This document shows, in pieces, positions 18,401-26,968 of a stretch of 64,000 nt of DNA. The translations under genes were made by a program, and so were the position numbers. The notes under the pieces were generated by a model. It searched no databases. It was not told where the DNA came from and saw nothing but the letters and a program-made list of their open reading frames with translations. Each line of letters begins with the position of its first letter. The stretch's first letter is position 1. The stretch comes from Paraburkholderia aspalathi. GTDB lineage: Bacteria > Pseudomonadota > Gammaproteobacteria > Burkholderiales > Burkholderiaceae. The DNA is taken from assembly GCF_900116445.1 (NCBI RefSeq), contig NZ_FPBH01000028.1, positions 62,001 to 126,000 on the forward strand, written 5' to 3'.

Positions 18401-18437
18401 GGGGCCTCAGCCGTAATGGCTTGGAGGCCCCGTTTTT
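18401..18437 (+). terminator. Intrinsic terminator between prs and rplY
   Basis: GGGGCCTC (18401-18408) and AGCC pair with GGCT and GAGGCCCC (18424-18431), followed by GTTTTT. Only 36 bases separate it from the rplY start, so it may act partly as an attenuator. Confidence 0.75.
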
Positions 18438-18473
18438 ACTGCCTGGTCGCGGGCAGTGCATTGGAGATTCAAC

Positions 18474-19097
18474 ATGAAAGTAGTCGCTTTCGAGCGTTCC
18501 TTGCAAGGTACGGGTGCGAGCCGCCGCCTGCGTATCTCGGGTAAGACCCCGGGCATCGTATATGGCGCTGGTGCTGAAACGCAATTGGTCGAACTGGACC
18601 ACAACGCACTCTGGCACGCGCTGAAGAAAGAAGTTTTCCACTCGTCGATCCTCGAACTGGAAGTGGCAGGCAAGTCGCAACAGGTTCTGCTGCGCGACGT
18701 GCAATACCACCCGTTCCGTCAGCTCGTGCTGCACGTGGACTTCCAACGTGTCGACGCGAAGAAGAAGCTGCACACCAAGGTGCCGCTGCACTTCATGAAC
18801 CAGGAAACCAACCCGGCAGTGAAGCTGTCGAGCGCGGTGATCTCGCACGTCCTCAACGAAATCGAAATCGAGTGCCTGCCGTCGGCACTGCCGGAATTCC
18901 TCGAAGTTGACCTGGCGACGATCGAAGCTGGTCACTCGCTGCACGCCAAGGACATCGTCCTGCCGGCAGGTGTGGCACTGGTTGCTCACGTTGACGCAGA
19001 AAACCCGGTCGTCGCATCGGCAACGATCCCGGCTGGCGCAATCGCCGAAGGCGACGCCGCTGCTGCTGAAGGCGAAGGCGAAACGCCGGCTGCCTAA
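18474..19097 (+). CDS. rplY: 50S ribosomal protein bL25 (RplY/Ctc)
   Basis: Binds 5S rRNA in the large subunit. At 207 residues it is the long, two-domain TL5/Ctc form: an N-terminal L25 domain (MKVVAFERSLQGTGASRRLR, with GKTPGIVYG) and a C-terminal beta domain, ending in an acidic Ala/Glu-rich tail. The start is the ATG preceded by GGAG. It is highly biased toward preferred codons, as expected for a ribosomal protein. Confidence 0.96.
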   Translation: MKVVAFERSLQGTGASRRLRISGKTPGIVYGAGAETQLVELDHNALWHALKKEVFHSSILELEVAGKSQQVLLRDVQYHPFRQLVLHVDFQRVDAKKKLHTKVPLHFMNQETNPAVKLSSAVISHVLNEIEIECLPSALPEFLEVDLATIEAGHSLHAKDIVLPAGVALVAHVDAENPVVASATIPAGAIAEGDAAAAEGEGETPAA

Positions 19098-19158
19098 GTG
19101 CCTTTTTGGCGCTGAGCAAGCAATCCTCTCGATCCGTTTCAATGAAACGGTCGATGTG

Positions 19159-19191
19159 ACCCGCCGAGGTTCGCCCCGGCGGGTTTTTTTT
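19159..19191 (+). terminator. Strong intrinsic terminator after rplY
   Basis: ACCCGCCG (19159-19166) pairs with CGGCGGGT (19177-19184), followed by eight T residues and a second T-run. Confidence 0.92.
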
Positions 19192-19247
19192 CGGTTTTTT
19201 TCGGCTCGGTCGCGTTCGGCGCCGAGGCCAGATGGACCTATGCAATC

Positions 19248-19850
19248 ATGATCAAGCTGATCGTCGGGCTCGGCAATCCGGGCGCTGAATACACCGCGAC
19301 GCGCCACAATGCCGGCTTCTGGCTGGTCGATCAACTGGCGCGCGAAGCAGGCACAACACTACGCGACGAGCGGCGCTTTCACGGTTTCTATGCGAAGGCC
19401 CGGCTTCACGGCGAAGAAGTGCATCTGCTGCAACCGCAAACATATATGAACCGCTCGGGGCAGTCGGTCGTGGCGCTCGCGCAGTTCTTCAAGATTCTTC
19501 CGGACGAAATTCTGGTCGCGCATGACGAGCTCGACATGCCGCCGGGCAGCGTCAAGCTGAAGCTCGGTGGTGGCAGCGGCGGTCATAACGGGCTGAAGGA
19601 CATCACCGCGCATCTGTCATCGCAACAGTACTGGCGGCTGCGGATCGGCATCGGCCATCCGCGTGACCTGATTCCCGAAAGCGCGCGAGCCGGCGCCAAA
19701 CCGGACGTCGCCAATTACGTACTGAAGCCGCCGCGGCGGGAAGAGCAGGACGTGATCGATGCGTCGATCGAACGTGCGTTGGCCGTGATGCCGCAGATCA
19801 TCAAAGGCGAACTCGAGCGCGCGATGATGCAGCTCCACCGCAATCCCTGA
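19248..19850 (+). CDS. pth: Peptidyl-tRNA hydrolase Pth
   Basis: Recycles peptidyl-tRNAs that drop off ribosomes. The 200-residue protein starts MIKLIVGLGNPGAEYTATRH, where Asn and the His of TRHNAGF are catalytic. It also has QPQTYMNRSGQSV, the catalytic Asp in VAHDELDMP and the GGGSGGHNGLKD motif. Position after rplY is conserved across proteobacteria. Confidence 0.97.
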   Translation: MIKLIVGLGNPGAEYTATRHNAGFWLVDQLAREAGTTLRDERRFHGFYAKARLHGEEVHLLQPQTYMNRSGQSVVALAQFFKILPDEILVAHDELDMPPGSVKLKLGGGSGGHNGLKDITAHLSSQQYWRLRIGIGHPRDLIPESARAGAKPDVANYVLKPPRREEQDVIDASIERALAVMPQIIKGELERAMMQLHRNP

Positions 19851-19904
19851 GCGGACCCTGCCCGCATCCGCTTCGCCCGTATCGCCATCGACAGGAGAAA
19901 TCGC

Positions 19905-20984
19905 TTGAGCCGCTACTGGAGTGACATCGTCCACCGTCTGACGCCGTATGTGCCGGGCGAGCAGCCCGTGGTTGCGCATCCGGTGAAGCTGAACACCAAC
20001 GAGAATCCCTATCCGCCGTCGCCGCGCGTACTTGAGGCGATCCAGCAGGAACTGGGCGAAGCGGGCGAGTCGCTGCGGCGCTATCCCGATCCGACCGCGC
20101 GCAAGTTACGCGAAACGGTAGCCGCATATCACGGCATTCACCCGGAACAGGTGTTCGCGGGCAACGGCTCGGACGAAGTGCTCGCGCTCACCTTTCAGGC
20201 CTTGCTGAAGCACGACAAACCGCTGCTGTTTCCGGATATCACATACAGCTTCTACCCGACCTACGCGCGGCTCTTCGAAGTCGACTATCGGACCATCGCA
20301 CTCGACGACAGCTTCGCCATTAATGTCGACGACTACATGGCGCCTAACGGCGGCGTGCTGTTCCCGAACCCGAACGCGCCGACCGGACGACCGCTGCCGC
20401 TCGCCGATATCGAGCGTCTGGTGGCGAGAAATACCGAATCGGTCGTGGTGATCGACGAGGCGTATGTTGATTTCGGCGCTGAATCGGCCATCGCGCTGAT
20501 CGACCGCTATCCCAACCTGCTGGTGATACAGACGGTATCGAAGTCGCGTTCGCTGGCTGGCATGCGAGTCGGCTTCGCGTTCGGCAATCCGGAACTGATC
20601 GACGCACTGAACCGCGTGAAGGATAGCTTCAACTCGTATCCGCTCGACCGCCTGGCGCAAGTCGCGGCCATCGCTGCATACGAGGACGATGCATGGTTTC
20701 GCGACACCTGCGCAAAAGTGATTGCGAGCCGTGAGCGGTTGGCGGCAGGCTTGACGGCACTGGGCTTCGAGGTGGTGCCGTCGGCGGCGAATCTGCTGTT
20801 CGCGCGTCACGAAGGCTACGACGCAGCGACGCTCGTGGCACGGCTAAGGGAAAAGGAGATTTTCGTGCGCCATTTCAAGGCGGCGCGAATCGACCAACAT
20901 CTGCGAATCTCGGTCGGCACTGACGCCGAATGCGACATTCTGCTGGACGCACTGCGCGACATTTTCAGCGCTTACGTCGGGTGA
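19905..20984 (+). CDS. hisC: Histidinol-phosphate aminotransferase HisC
   Basis: PLP-dependent class I/II aminotransferase that forms L-histidinol phosphate. The 359-residue protein contains LNTNENPYPPSP, the cofactor-binding GNGSDE, VVIDEAYVDF, and the Schiff-base lysine in SKSRSLAGMRVGF. The start is a TTG with a well-placed AGGAGA (19892-19897). Other his genes are absent here, so this is either a detached or a second copy. Confidence 0.94.
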   Translation: MSRYWSDIVHRLTPYVPGEQPVVAHPVKLNTNENPYPPSPRVLEAIQQELGEAGESLRRYPDPTARKLRETVAAYHGIHPEQVFAGNGSDEVLALTFQALLKHDKPLLFPDITYSFYPTYARLFEVDYRTIALDDSFAINVDDYMAPNGGVLFPNPNAPTGRPLPLADIERLVARNTESVVVIDEAYVDFGAESAIALIDRYPNLLVIQTVSKSRSLAGMRVGFAFGNPELIDALNRVKDSFNSYPLDRLAQVAAIAAYEDDAWFRDTCAKVIASRERLAAGLTALGFEVVPSAANLLFARHEGYDAATLVARLREKEIFVRHFKAARIDQHLRISVGTDAECDILLDALRDIFSAYVG

Positions 20985-21042
20985 CGGTAGGATAGCGAGC
21001 GATCGGGACAAGCTCACGCGCGACAGACACAAAGCGTTGCCG

Positions 21043-21079
21043 CAAAAGAAAACGGCGAGGCAGCCGCCTCGCCGTTCTC
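21043..21079 (-). terminator. Terminator downstream of ferredoxin gene
   Basis: Perfect 11-bp stem AACGGCGAGGC (21051-21061)/GCCTCGCCGTT (21066-21076) with loop AGCC. Read on the minus strand it is followed by TTTTCTTTT, so it terminates the ferredoxin gene. Confidence 0.85.
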
Positions 21080-21092
21080 CATCATCCAATGC

Positions 21093-21350
21093 TCACGCGC
21101 CCTTCGCAGCCTGCAGCGCATGGTACTTCGCCATCAGACCCTCCGCCGATTCCAGATGCTCGGGGTCGCGCGGAATGCACTCGACCGGACACACCTGAAT
21201 ACACTGGGGTTCGTCGAAATGGCCGACACACTCGGTGCATTTCTTCGGGTCGATCACGTAGATTTCCGGGCCCATCGAAATCGCGTCGTTCGGGCACTCA
21301 GGCTCGCACACGTCGCAATTGATGCACTCGTCGGTAATCATCAAGGCCAT
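21093..21350 (-). CDS. YfhL-type 2[4Fe-4S] ferredoxin
   Basis: Small 85-residue electron carrier with two clusters: CINCDVCEPECP (C-x2-C-x2-C-x3-CP) and CTECVGHFDEPQCIQVCP (C-x2-C-x8-C-x3-CP), the eight-residue insertion typical of the YfhL/AlvinFd type. The chosen ATG gives MALMITDEC and is preceded by GAGAAG; an upstream in-frame start adds 15 unconserved residues. It follows coaD on the minus strand, a common proteobacterial neighbourhood. Confidence 0.95.
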   Translation of the reverse strand: MALMITDECINCDVCEPECPNDAISMGPEIYVIDPKKCTECVGHFDEPQCIQVCPVECIPRDPEHLESAEGLMAKYHALQAAKGA

Positions 21351-21413
21351 ACTTCTCTCACTTCGTGCCGGCCGAAGCCAGCTTTGATCCGTCAATCCGA
21401 CAGTTTACGCCGG

Positions 21414-21929
21414 TTACGGTTGTCCCGCCGAGACACCGTCATTCGGATCCAGCACGGCAACCTTTTCCTTCAGCCATTTTTCGACCGACGGGAACACGAA
21501 CTTGCTGACGTCGCCGCCCAGTTGCGCGATTTCACGCACGATGGTGCCGGAGATGAACTGGTATTGATCGGACGGCGTCATGAACATGGTTTCGACGTCC
21601 GGCAACAGATAGCGGTTCATGCCGGCCATCTGGAACTCATATTCGAAGTCCGAGACGGCACGCAGGCCACGCACGATCACCCGGGCGTTATTGCTGCGGA
21701 CAAAGTCCTTCAATAGCCCTTTGAAGCTCATCACCTGAACGTTCGGGTAGTGCCCGAGCACTTCGTGAGCGATGTCGAGACGCTCTTTCAGCGTGAAGAA
21801 CGGCTTCTTGTTGCGGCTGTCGGCAACGCCCACCACCAGCGTGTCGAAAATGCTCGACGCGCGCCGAACGAGGTCTTCGTGACCGCGCGTCAGCGGGTCA
21901 AATGTGCCCGGGTACACGGCGACTACCAT
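21414..21929 (-). CDS. coaD: Phosphopantetheine adenylyltransferase CoaD
   Basis: Makes dephospho-CoA from 4'-phosphopantetheine and ATP. The 171-residue nucleotidyltransferase has YPGTFDPLTRGHEDL, where the T/HxGH loop binds ATP, and ISGTIVREIAQLGGDVS near the C-terminus. The ATG is preceded by AGGAGA. It lies between rsmD and the ferredoxin gene on the same strand, the usual rsmD-coaD-fdx order. Confidence 0.95.
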   Translation of the reverse strand: MVVAVYPGTFDPLTRGHEDLVRRASSIFDTLVVGVADSRNKKPFFTLKERLDIAHEVLGHYPNVQVMSFKGLLKDFVRSNNARVIVRGLRAVSDFEYEFQMAGMNRYLLPDVETMFMTPSDQYQFISGTIVREIAQLGGDVSKFVFPSVEKWLKEKVAVLDPNDGVSAGQP

Positions 21930-22040
21930 GAGACTTCTCCTCTCTTCAGACAAATGGGCACGTCAAAGCGTCCGCGTGACGCATTTGGCACCGACCGCAC
22001 GCGTGACGGTAACCGTCCGCGGCTTGTTTTGGAACGCGCA

Positions 22041-22655
22041 TTATTCCTTATTTTCGCGCTGCAGCAAATGAAAGTGGACAGCGCCTGCTTTGCCTTGCCG
22101 CACGATTTCCCAACCGGCGAGCGTCTCGTTCCCATCCAGTTCGAGCGAGTCGCCTGCTTCCACGTACAGAAAACCTTCCGGGCTCAGCAGCGGCACGACC
22201 AGAGCGAGCGCCTTGCCGAGCAGATCGCCGTCGAACGGCGGATCGAGGAAAACGACGTCGAACGATCTGGGGGCGAGACTCGCCGCGAGGCGCAAGCCGT
22301 CGGCTTCCGCGATTTCGATCGAACGCGCCGCGAGGCGCTCCTGGTTCGCGCGCAGCTGGCTGGCGGCCCGCGCATTGCGCTCGACCATCAACACCCGCGC
22401 CGCGCCGCGCGAGGCAGCTTCGAAGCCAAGCGCACCGCTGCCGGCAAACAGATCGAGGCAGCGCTGGCCGTCCAGCCGTTGGCCGAGCCAGTTGAAGAGC
22501 GTCTCGCGCACGCGGTCAGGCGTGGGGCGCAGGCCGTCGAGGTCGAGCACGGGCAGCGGTGTGCGCTTCCAGTCGCCGCCGATGATACGGATGGCGTGCG
22601 GCTTGCCGCCTTTGGACGAAGCGCCGTGGGCGCGTGAAGGAGCAGAACGGGGCAT
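22041..22655 (-). CDS. rsmD: 16S rRNA (guanine(966)-N2)-methyltransferase RsmD
   Basis: SAM-dependent methyltransferase acting on 16S rRNA G966. The 204-residue protein has the SAM-binding LDLFAGSGALGFEAASRG and the catalytic motif IV FLDPPFD. The N-terminal 20 residues are Ser/Lys-rich and may be unconserved, so a slightly shorter start is possible. It is divergent from ftsY, as in E. coli. Confidence 0.93.
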   Translation of the reverse strand: MPRSAPSRAHGASSKGGKPHAIRIIGGDWKRTPLPVLDLDGLRPTPDRVRETLFNWLGQRLDGQRCLDLFAGSGALGFEAASRGAARVLMVERNARAASQLRANQERLAARSIEIAEADGLRLAASLAPRSFDVVFLDPPFDGDLLGKALALVVPLLSPEGFLYVEAGDSLELDGNETLAGWEIVRQGKAGAVHFHLLQRENKE

Positions 22656-22895
22656 GCAGTTTCGATTACGTTATTAGGGCGCCCGCGACGCCGATGCGTG
22701 CGGACCGGAGCGCCAACGTTACCACAGGGGCGCCCGGCGTCCAGCCTGGCCGTTCGGCCAATACGACGGGTGGCGGCGCGCCTGATAAAATGTGCGGCTT
22801 CCAGCGCCTTGCATCCCGCATCGCAACGCTGCCTGCCGCTCCCACGGGCCCGTCCCGGCTGCGCGCATCGGCGCGCGCTCTCACCACGCCAGATC

Positions 22896-24062
22896 ATGTT
22901 CAGCTTTTTCAAACGATTCAAGGGTTCGAAAGAGTCCGATAACGCGCCAGAAGAATCGCAGACAGCGCCGGAAGCCCTGGCGCCCGAACCCGCCGTAGAG
23001 GCGCCGCAAGCGCCCGTCGCGCCGTCAGCGCCGCAGCCGGTAGCTCCGGTTCGCGTCGATACGCAGCCGGCTGCGGCGGCGTCCGCCAATGAGCCCGAAG
23101 CCGAAGCACCCGCGCTCGAAACCGTCGAAATCGTCCCGCCGCCTATGCAGGACGCGAACGCAAAGCGCTCGTGGCTCACGCGTCTGAAGACCGGTCTGTC
23201 GAAAACGAGTTCGAGCCTGACCGGTATTTTCGTCGGCACGAAGATCGACGAGGATCTGTACGAAGAGCTCGAAACCGCGCTGCTGATGTCGGATGCGGGC
23301 GTCGAAGCCACCGAATTTCTGCTCGAATCGTTGCGCGAAAAAGTGCGCACCGAACGCCTCACCGATCCTCAGCAGGTGAAAACAGCGCTACGCACGCTGC
23401 TGATCGACCTGCTCAAGCCGCTGGAAAAATCGCTGATGCTCGGCCGCGCGCAACCGCTGGTCATGATGATCGCGGGCGTCAACGGTGCGGGCAAAACCAC
23501 CAGCATCGGCAAGCTCGCCAAGCATCTGCAAAGCTTCGAGCAGTCGGTGCTGCTGGCTGCCGGCGACACCTTCCGCGCCGCTGCGCGCGAGCAGCTCGCG
23601 ATCTGGGGCCAGCGCAACAACGTGACGGTGGTGTCGCAGGAAAGCGGCGACCCGGCCGCGGTGATTTTCGACGCGGTTGGCGCCGCGCGTGCGCGCAAGA
23701 TCGACGTCATGATGGCGGACACGGCCGGCCGTCTGCCGACCCAACTGCATCTGATGGAAGAACTGCGCAAGGTGAAGCGCGTGATCGGCAAGGCGCAAGA
23801 TGGCGCGCCGCATGAGGTGTTGCTGGTGATCGACGCAAACACCGGCCAGAACGCCCTCGCACAAGTGAAAGCCTTCGACGACGCGCTCGGCCTCACCGGC
23901 CTGATCGTCACCAAGCTCGACGGCACCGCGAAGGGCGGCATTCTCGCGGCGATTGCGCGTCAGCGTCCGATTCCGGTGTACTTTATCGGCGTCGGTGAAA
24001 AGGTAGAGGACTTGCAGCCGTTCAGCGCGGAAGAGTTTTCGGACGCGTTGCTGGGCGGTTGA
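22896..24062 (+). CDS. ftsY: Signal recognition particle receptor FtsY
   Basis: GTPase that docks SRP-ribosome complexes at the SecYEG translocon. The 388-residue protein has an N-terminal acidic, Ala/Pro-rich A domain (about 1-95) and the NG domain: G1 GVNGAGKTTSIGKLA, DTAGRLPTQ, and TKLDGTAKGG. MFSFFKRFKG is a typical amphipathic membrane-targeting start. The in-frame extension upstream is GC-rich shadow sequence. Confidence 0.96.
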   Translation: MFSFFKRFKGSKESDNAPEESQTAPEALAPEPAVEAPQAPVAPSAPQPVAPVRVDTQPAAAASANEPEAEAPALETVEIVPPPMQDANAKRSWLTRLKTGLSKTSSSLTGIFVGTKIDEDLYEELETALLMSDAGVEATEFLLESLREKVRTERLTDPQQVKTALRTLLIDLLKPLEKSLMLGRAQPLVMMIAGVNGAGKTTSIGKLAKHLQSFEQSVLLAAGDTFRAAAREQLAIWGQRNNVTVVSQESGDPAAVIFDAVGAARARKIDVMMADTAGRLPTQLHLMEELRKVKRVIGKAQDGAPHEVLLVIDANTGQNALAQVKAFDDALGLTGLIVTKLDGTAKGGILAAIARQRPIPVYFIGVGEKVEDLQPFSAEEFSDALLGG

Positions 24063-24087
24063 ACACAGCGACGTTCGTCGCAAAACG

Positions 24088-24121
24088 AGCAAAAAGGGCG
24101 CTCTTCCGAGCGCCCTTTTTT
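24088..24121. terminator. Bidirectional terminator between ftsY and maiA
   Basis: AAAAAGGGCGCTC, loop TTCC, GAGCGCCCTTTTT (24091-24120). The A- and T-runs make it work for ftsY on the plus strand and for the isomerase gene on the minus strand. Confidence 0.9.
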
Positions 24122-24138
24122 TCATTCAAGCCACAGCA

Positions 24139-24783
24139 TCATTCCGCGTCGGGCTGAACACCAGGCGCTGCGCGAGCGAACGCGTCGATCTGCATCGCGT
24201 GTTCGTAGATGCGCTGAATCGTCGGAAACTTCGCCGTATCCACCTTGAAGCGCTGAGCGTTGAACACCTGGGGAATCAGACAGGCGTCAGCCAGTGTCGG
24301 CGTGTCGCCGAAGCACAGCTTGCCGGTGCGCGAATCGCCCGCCAGATGTGCATCGAGCGTCGCAAAGCCTGCTTCGACCCAATGCTTGTACCACGCGTCT
24401 TTCGCGTCGTCGTCGACACACAGCGTGTGTTTCAGGTATTTCAAAACGCGCAGATTGTTCAGCGGATGGATCTCGCACGCCACCTGCAGCGCCACCGAAC
24501 GCACATAGGCGCGCTCGGCCGGCGTGCCGGGCAACAGCGGCGGCTCCGGATGCGTCTCCTCCAGATACTCGATGATCGCGAGCGACTGCGGCATCACTTC
24601 GTTGCCGTCGACGAACGTGGGTACGATGCCATCCGCATTCACCTTGCGATACTCGGGCTTCAGCTGCTCGCCACCGTCGCGCACGAGGTGCACCGGCATA
24701 TAGTCGTACGGCAGGCCCTTCAGGTTCAGCGCGATGCGCACGCGATAGGACGCCGAGCTTCGGAAATAGCTGTAGAGCTTCAT
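24139..24783 (-). CDS. maiA: Maleylacetoacetate (or maleylpyruvate) isomerase, zeta-class GST
   Basis: Glutathione-dependent cis-trans isomerase of tyrosine/homogentisate or gentisate breakdown. The 214-residue protein has a GST-N thioredoxin fold beginning MKLYSYFRSSASYRVRIAL (the zeta SSxSxRVRIAL motif, with Ala at the variable Cys position) and a GST-C domain with CEIHPLNNLRVL. The ATG has a GGAGGAG ribosome site. It follows the FAH-family gene by 25 bases on the same strand. hmgA, hpd and gentisate dioxygenase are not in the window, so the substrate is open. Confidence 0.88.
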   Translation of the reverse strand: MKLYSYFRSSASYRVRIALNLKGLPYDYMPVHLVRDGGEQLKPEYRKVNADGIVPTFVDGNEVMPQSLAIIEYLEETHPEPPLLPGTPAERAYVRSVALQVACEIHPLNNLRVLKYLKHTLCVDDDAKDAWYKHWVEAGFATLDAHLAGDSRTGKLCFGDTPTLADACLIPQVFNAQRFKVDTAKFPTIQRIYEHAMQIDAFARAAPGVQPDAE

Positions 24784-24808
24784 ATTATGTGTCTCCTCCC
24801 ACCGCGCT

Positions 24809-25507
24809 TCAGACGACGCGTACGCTGAGCTCGCCGAGCCCGTCCACGCCACCCTTCATGAGGTCGCCCTGCACCACCGCGCCGACGCCTTCCGGCGTGC
24901 CGGTGAAAATCAGATCGCCCGGTTGCAGTTCGAACAGCGTCGACAGATAGGCAATCGTCTCGGCTACCGACCAGATCAGTTGCGACACATCCGAATTCTG
25001 TTTTTCCTCGCCGTTCACCGACAACCAGATCGCGCCCTTGCCGACATGGCCGACTGTCGTGACTGGATGGACTGGACCGAGCGGCGCCGAGTGATCGAAG
25101 CCCTTCGCGGTATCCCAGGGACGGCCCAGCTTCTTCGCTTCGGCCTGCAGGTCGCGGCGTGTCATGTCGAGGCCGAGCGCGTAACCGTACACGCGGTCGA
25201 GTGCGCTTTCGGCCGGAATGTTCTTGCCGCCTTTACCGATCGCCGCCACCAGTTCCATCTCGAAGTGGACGTTCTTCGATTGCGAGGGATAGGGGAATTC
25301 GCCGGTCGCACCCGGTGCGACATACAGCACGGCATCGGCCGGCTTGGCGAAGAAGAACGGCGGTTCGCGGTCAGGATCGTGCCCCATCTCGCGCGCGTGC
25401 GCCTCGTAGTTGCGGCCCACACAGTAGATGCGACGCACCGCGAACTGCTCGCTGGACCCCACGACCGGCACCGCAACGACCGGTGCGGGTGCAAATACGT
25501 AACTCAT
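24809..25507 (-). CDS. Fumarylacetoacetate hydrolase superfamily protein (fumarylpyruvate hydrolase-like)
   Basis: A 232-residue FAH-fold metal-dependent hydrolase. The metal-binding E-x-E pattern appears in VHFEMELVAAIG, with GYALGLDMTRRDLQ and FTGTPEGVGAV as family signatures. The length matches the short fumarylpyruvate-hydrolase/YcgM group rather than the 420-residue tyrosine-pathway FAH. The start is the ATG before SYVFAPAP; the open frame runs far upstream as an artefact. Pairing with a zeta GST suggests one ring-cleavage route, homogentisate or gentisate. Confidence 0.87.
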   Translation of the reverse strand: MSYVFAPAPVVAVPVVGSSEQFAVRRIYCVGRNYEAHAREMGHDPDREPPFFFAKPADAVLYVAPGATGEFPYPSQSKNVHFEMELVAAIGKGGKNIPAESALDRVYGYALGLDMTRRDLQAEAKKLGRPWDTAKGFDHSAPLGPVHPVTTVGHVGKGAIWLSVNGEEKQNSDVSQLIWSVAETIAYLSTLFELQPGDLIFTGTPEGVGAVVQGDLMKGGVDGLGELSVRVV

Positions 25508-25756
25508 CCCGTTCTCCGTTTCTGGATTGTGCCGCGCCCACGCGGCGATAAAACATCGAGTGTAACGCGCGGCAAAGCGCCGCGCAGCGGATCGGCACCG
25601 GCACGCGCGGACCGGCGCTCCGGCCGCATCGTCTCGTGGGATCGCCGGTCCACCGGACCGCCTCGTCGCTATAGATGCGATACTCACACTGGATAGCGTC
25701 CTTTGAATTCCCTGGCCGACCGCCCAAGGCGGCACGCCCTCGTCCCACTGCGCCCG

Positions 25757-26728
25757 ATGACCGACTCCGCCGACACCGCCAATTTTTTCCCCTGCGCCCG
25801 CTATATCAAGGAAATCGGCCGCGGCCCGAACGGCGCCCGCGCGCTGACCGCCGAAGATACGCGCACGCTTTACACCGCGATGCTCGACGGCCGCGTGGCC
25901 GATCTCGAACTCGGCGCCGTGCTGCTCGCATATCGCGTGAAAGGCGAAACCGCCGACGAACTCGCCGCCATGCTGGCCGGCGCGCAGGCGTCGTTCGAAC
26001 CGCTTCATCTGCCGCACGCGGCATTCCGGCCCGTGTCGATACCCACCTACAACGGCGCGCGCAAGCAGCCCAACCTGGTGCCGCTGCTCGCGTTGCTGCT
26101 GGCGCGCGAAGGTGTGCCGGTGCTGGTGCATGGCGTCACGGAAGATCCGGGCCGCGTGACGAGCGCTGAAATCTTCACACATCTGCAGATTCCGCACGCG
26201 CGATCGCACGCCGACATCGAAGACGGTCTCGCCGAGCGCCGTCTCGCATTCGCACCGATCGAGGTACTCGCGCCGAAGCTCGCGCACCTTCTCTCGCTGC
26301 GCCGGCGGATGGGCGTGCGCAATTCAACGCACACGCTCGTGAAAATTCTGCAGCCGTTCGCGCCCGCCGGGCTGCGGCTCGTGAACTATACGCATCCGCC
26401 ATATCGCGACAGTCTCACGCAACTGTTCAACACGCACCCGGCCGCCGCGGAGGGCGGCGCCCTGCTCGCGCGCGGCACCGAAGGCGAAGCGGTGGCCGAC
26501 ACGCGCCGCCAGGTGCAAGTGGATTGGCTTCACGACGGCATCTGCGAAACGCGTGTGCCGCACGAGCGCTCGTCGCCCGACGCGCCTGAAGTCGACTTGC
26601 CCGAAGCTCGCGACGCCGCGACCACAGCCGCCTGGATCGACGCCGTGTTGCGCGGCGAAGCGCCTGTCCCGAGCGCGATCGAACGGCAAGTGGAGCTGAT
26701 CGTCGACGTCGCGAAAATACCCGTGTGA
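25757..26728 (+). CDS. ybiB: DNA-binding protein YbiB (TrpD2 family)
   Basis: A 323-residue homologue of anthranilate phosphoribosyltransferase (GT3 fold) that lacks the enzyme's typical PRPP glycine loop. The E. coli relative TrpD2/YbiB binds nucleic acid non-specifically and is LexA-linked. N-terminal helical domain about 1-75 (ALTAEDTRTLYTAMLDG), then the alpha/beta domain with VPVLVHGVTEDPGRV. I chose the ATG giving MTDSADTANFF; an earlier start adds 18 Arg-rich residues. A 249-base gap separates it from the divergent FAH gene. Confidence 0.85.
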   Translation: MTDSADTANFFPCARYIKEIGRGPNGARALTAEDTRTLYTAMLDGRVADLELGAVLLAYRVKGETADELAAMLAGAQASFEPLHLPHAAFRPVSIPTYNGARKQPNLVPLLALLLAREGVPVLVHGVTEDPGRVTSAEIFTHLQIPHARSHADIEDGLAERRLAFAPIEVLAPKLAHLLSLRRRMGVRNSTHTLVKILQPFAPAGLRLVNYTHPPYRDSLTQLFNTHPAAAEGGALLARGTEGEAVADTRRQVQVDWLHDGICETRVPHERSSPDAPEVDLPEARDAATTAAWIDAVLRGEAPVPSAIERQVELIVDVAKIPV

Positions 26729-26796
26729 CGTGCGCGGCGTGAGTGCAACGCGACGCTTGCGGCATTGCCAGCACGCGCCAGGATGACGTCCGCGGG

Positions 26797-26826
26797 TTGA
26801 CACGCCGCAGCGAGCCGTCATACATT
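26797..26826 (+). promoter_or_regulatory. Sigma-70 promoter of the leuA leader
   Basis: Perfect -35 TTGACA and -10 TACATT separated by 18 bases. The predicted transcription start is at or within a base or two of the leader-peptide ATG. Confidence 0.65.
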
Positions 26827-26832
26827 AGACCC

Positions 26833-26907
26833 ATGCGTTCCCTTCCGAACACCCTCCGAATTACCTCCGGCCGCCTAGCGTGGCCTCTATCGCTACGTCT
26901 AGCGTAA
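26833..26907 (+). CDS. Candidate leucine leader peptide (leuL-like)
   Basis: A 24-residue ORF with six leucines. Four of them (residues 15, 19, 21, 23) use CTA, a codon that is rare in this GC-rich genome. Ribosome stalling at these codons when charged tRNA-Leu is scarce would block hairpin 1. There is no Shine-Dalgarno sequence, and the promoter position implies a leaderless transcript, like trpL of Sinorhizobium. The function is inferred. Confidence 0.6.
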   Translation: MRSLPNTLRITSGRLAWPLSLRLA

Positions 26908-26920
26908 GTCAGACGTAGCG
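26891..26920 (+). other. Perfect 10-bp inverted repeat over leader leucine codons
   Basis: CGCTACGTCT (26891-26900) and AGACGTAGCG (26911-26920) with a 10-base loop that holds the leader stop codon. Likely pause or competing hairpin of the attenuator. Confidence 0.7.
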
Positions 26921-26968
26921 CCGCGCGTTGGCAACCTGAATCATCCAGATTAGTTGCCCAAAGCGCGG
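26921..26968 (+). terminator. Candidate attenuator hairpin
   Basis: CCGCGC/GCGCGG (26921-26926, 26963-26968) plus TTGGCAAC/GTTGCCCAA (26928-26935, 26953-26961, one bulged C) around a 17-base loop. It is followed by TCTTC, not a strong T-run, so terminator strength is uncertain. Confidence 0.45.
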
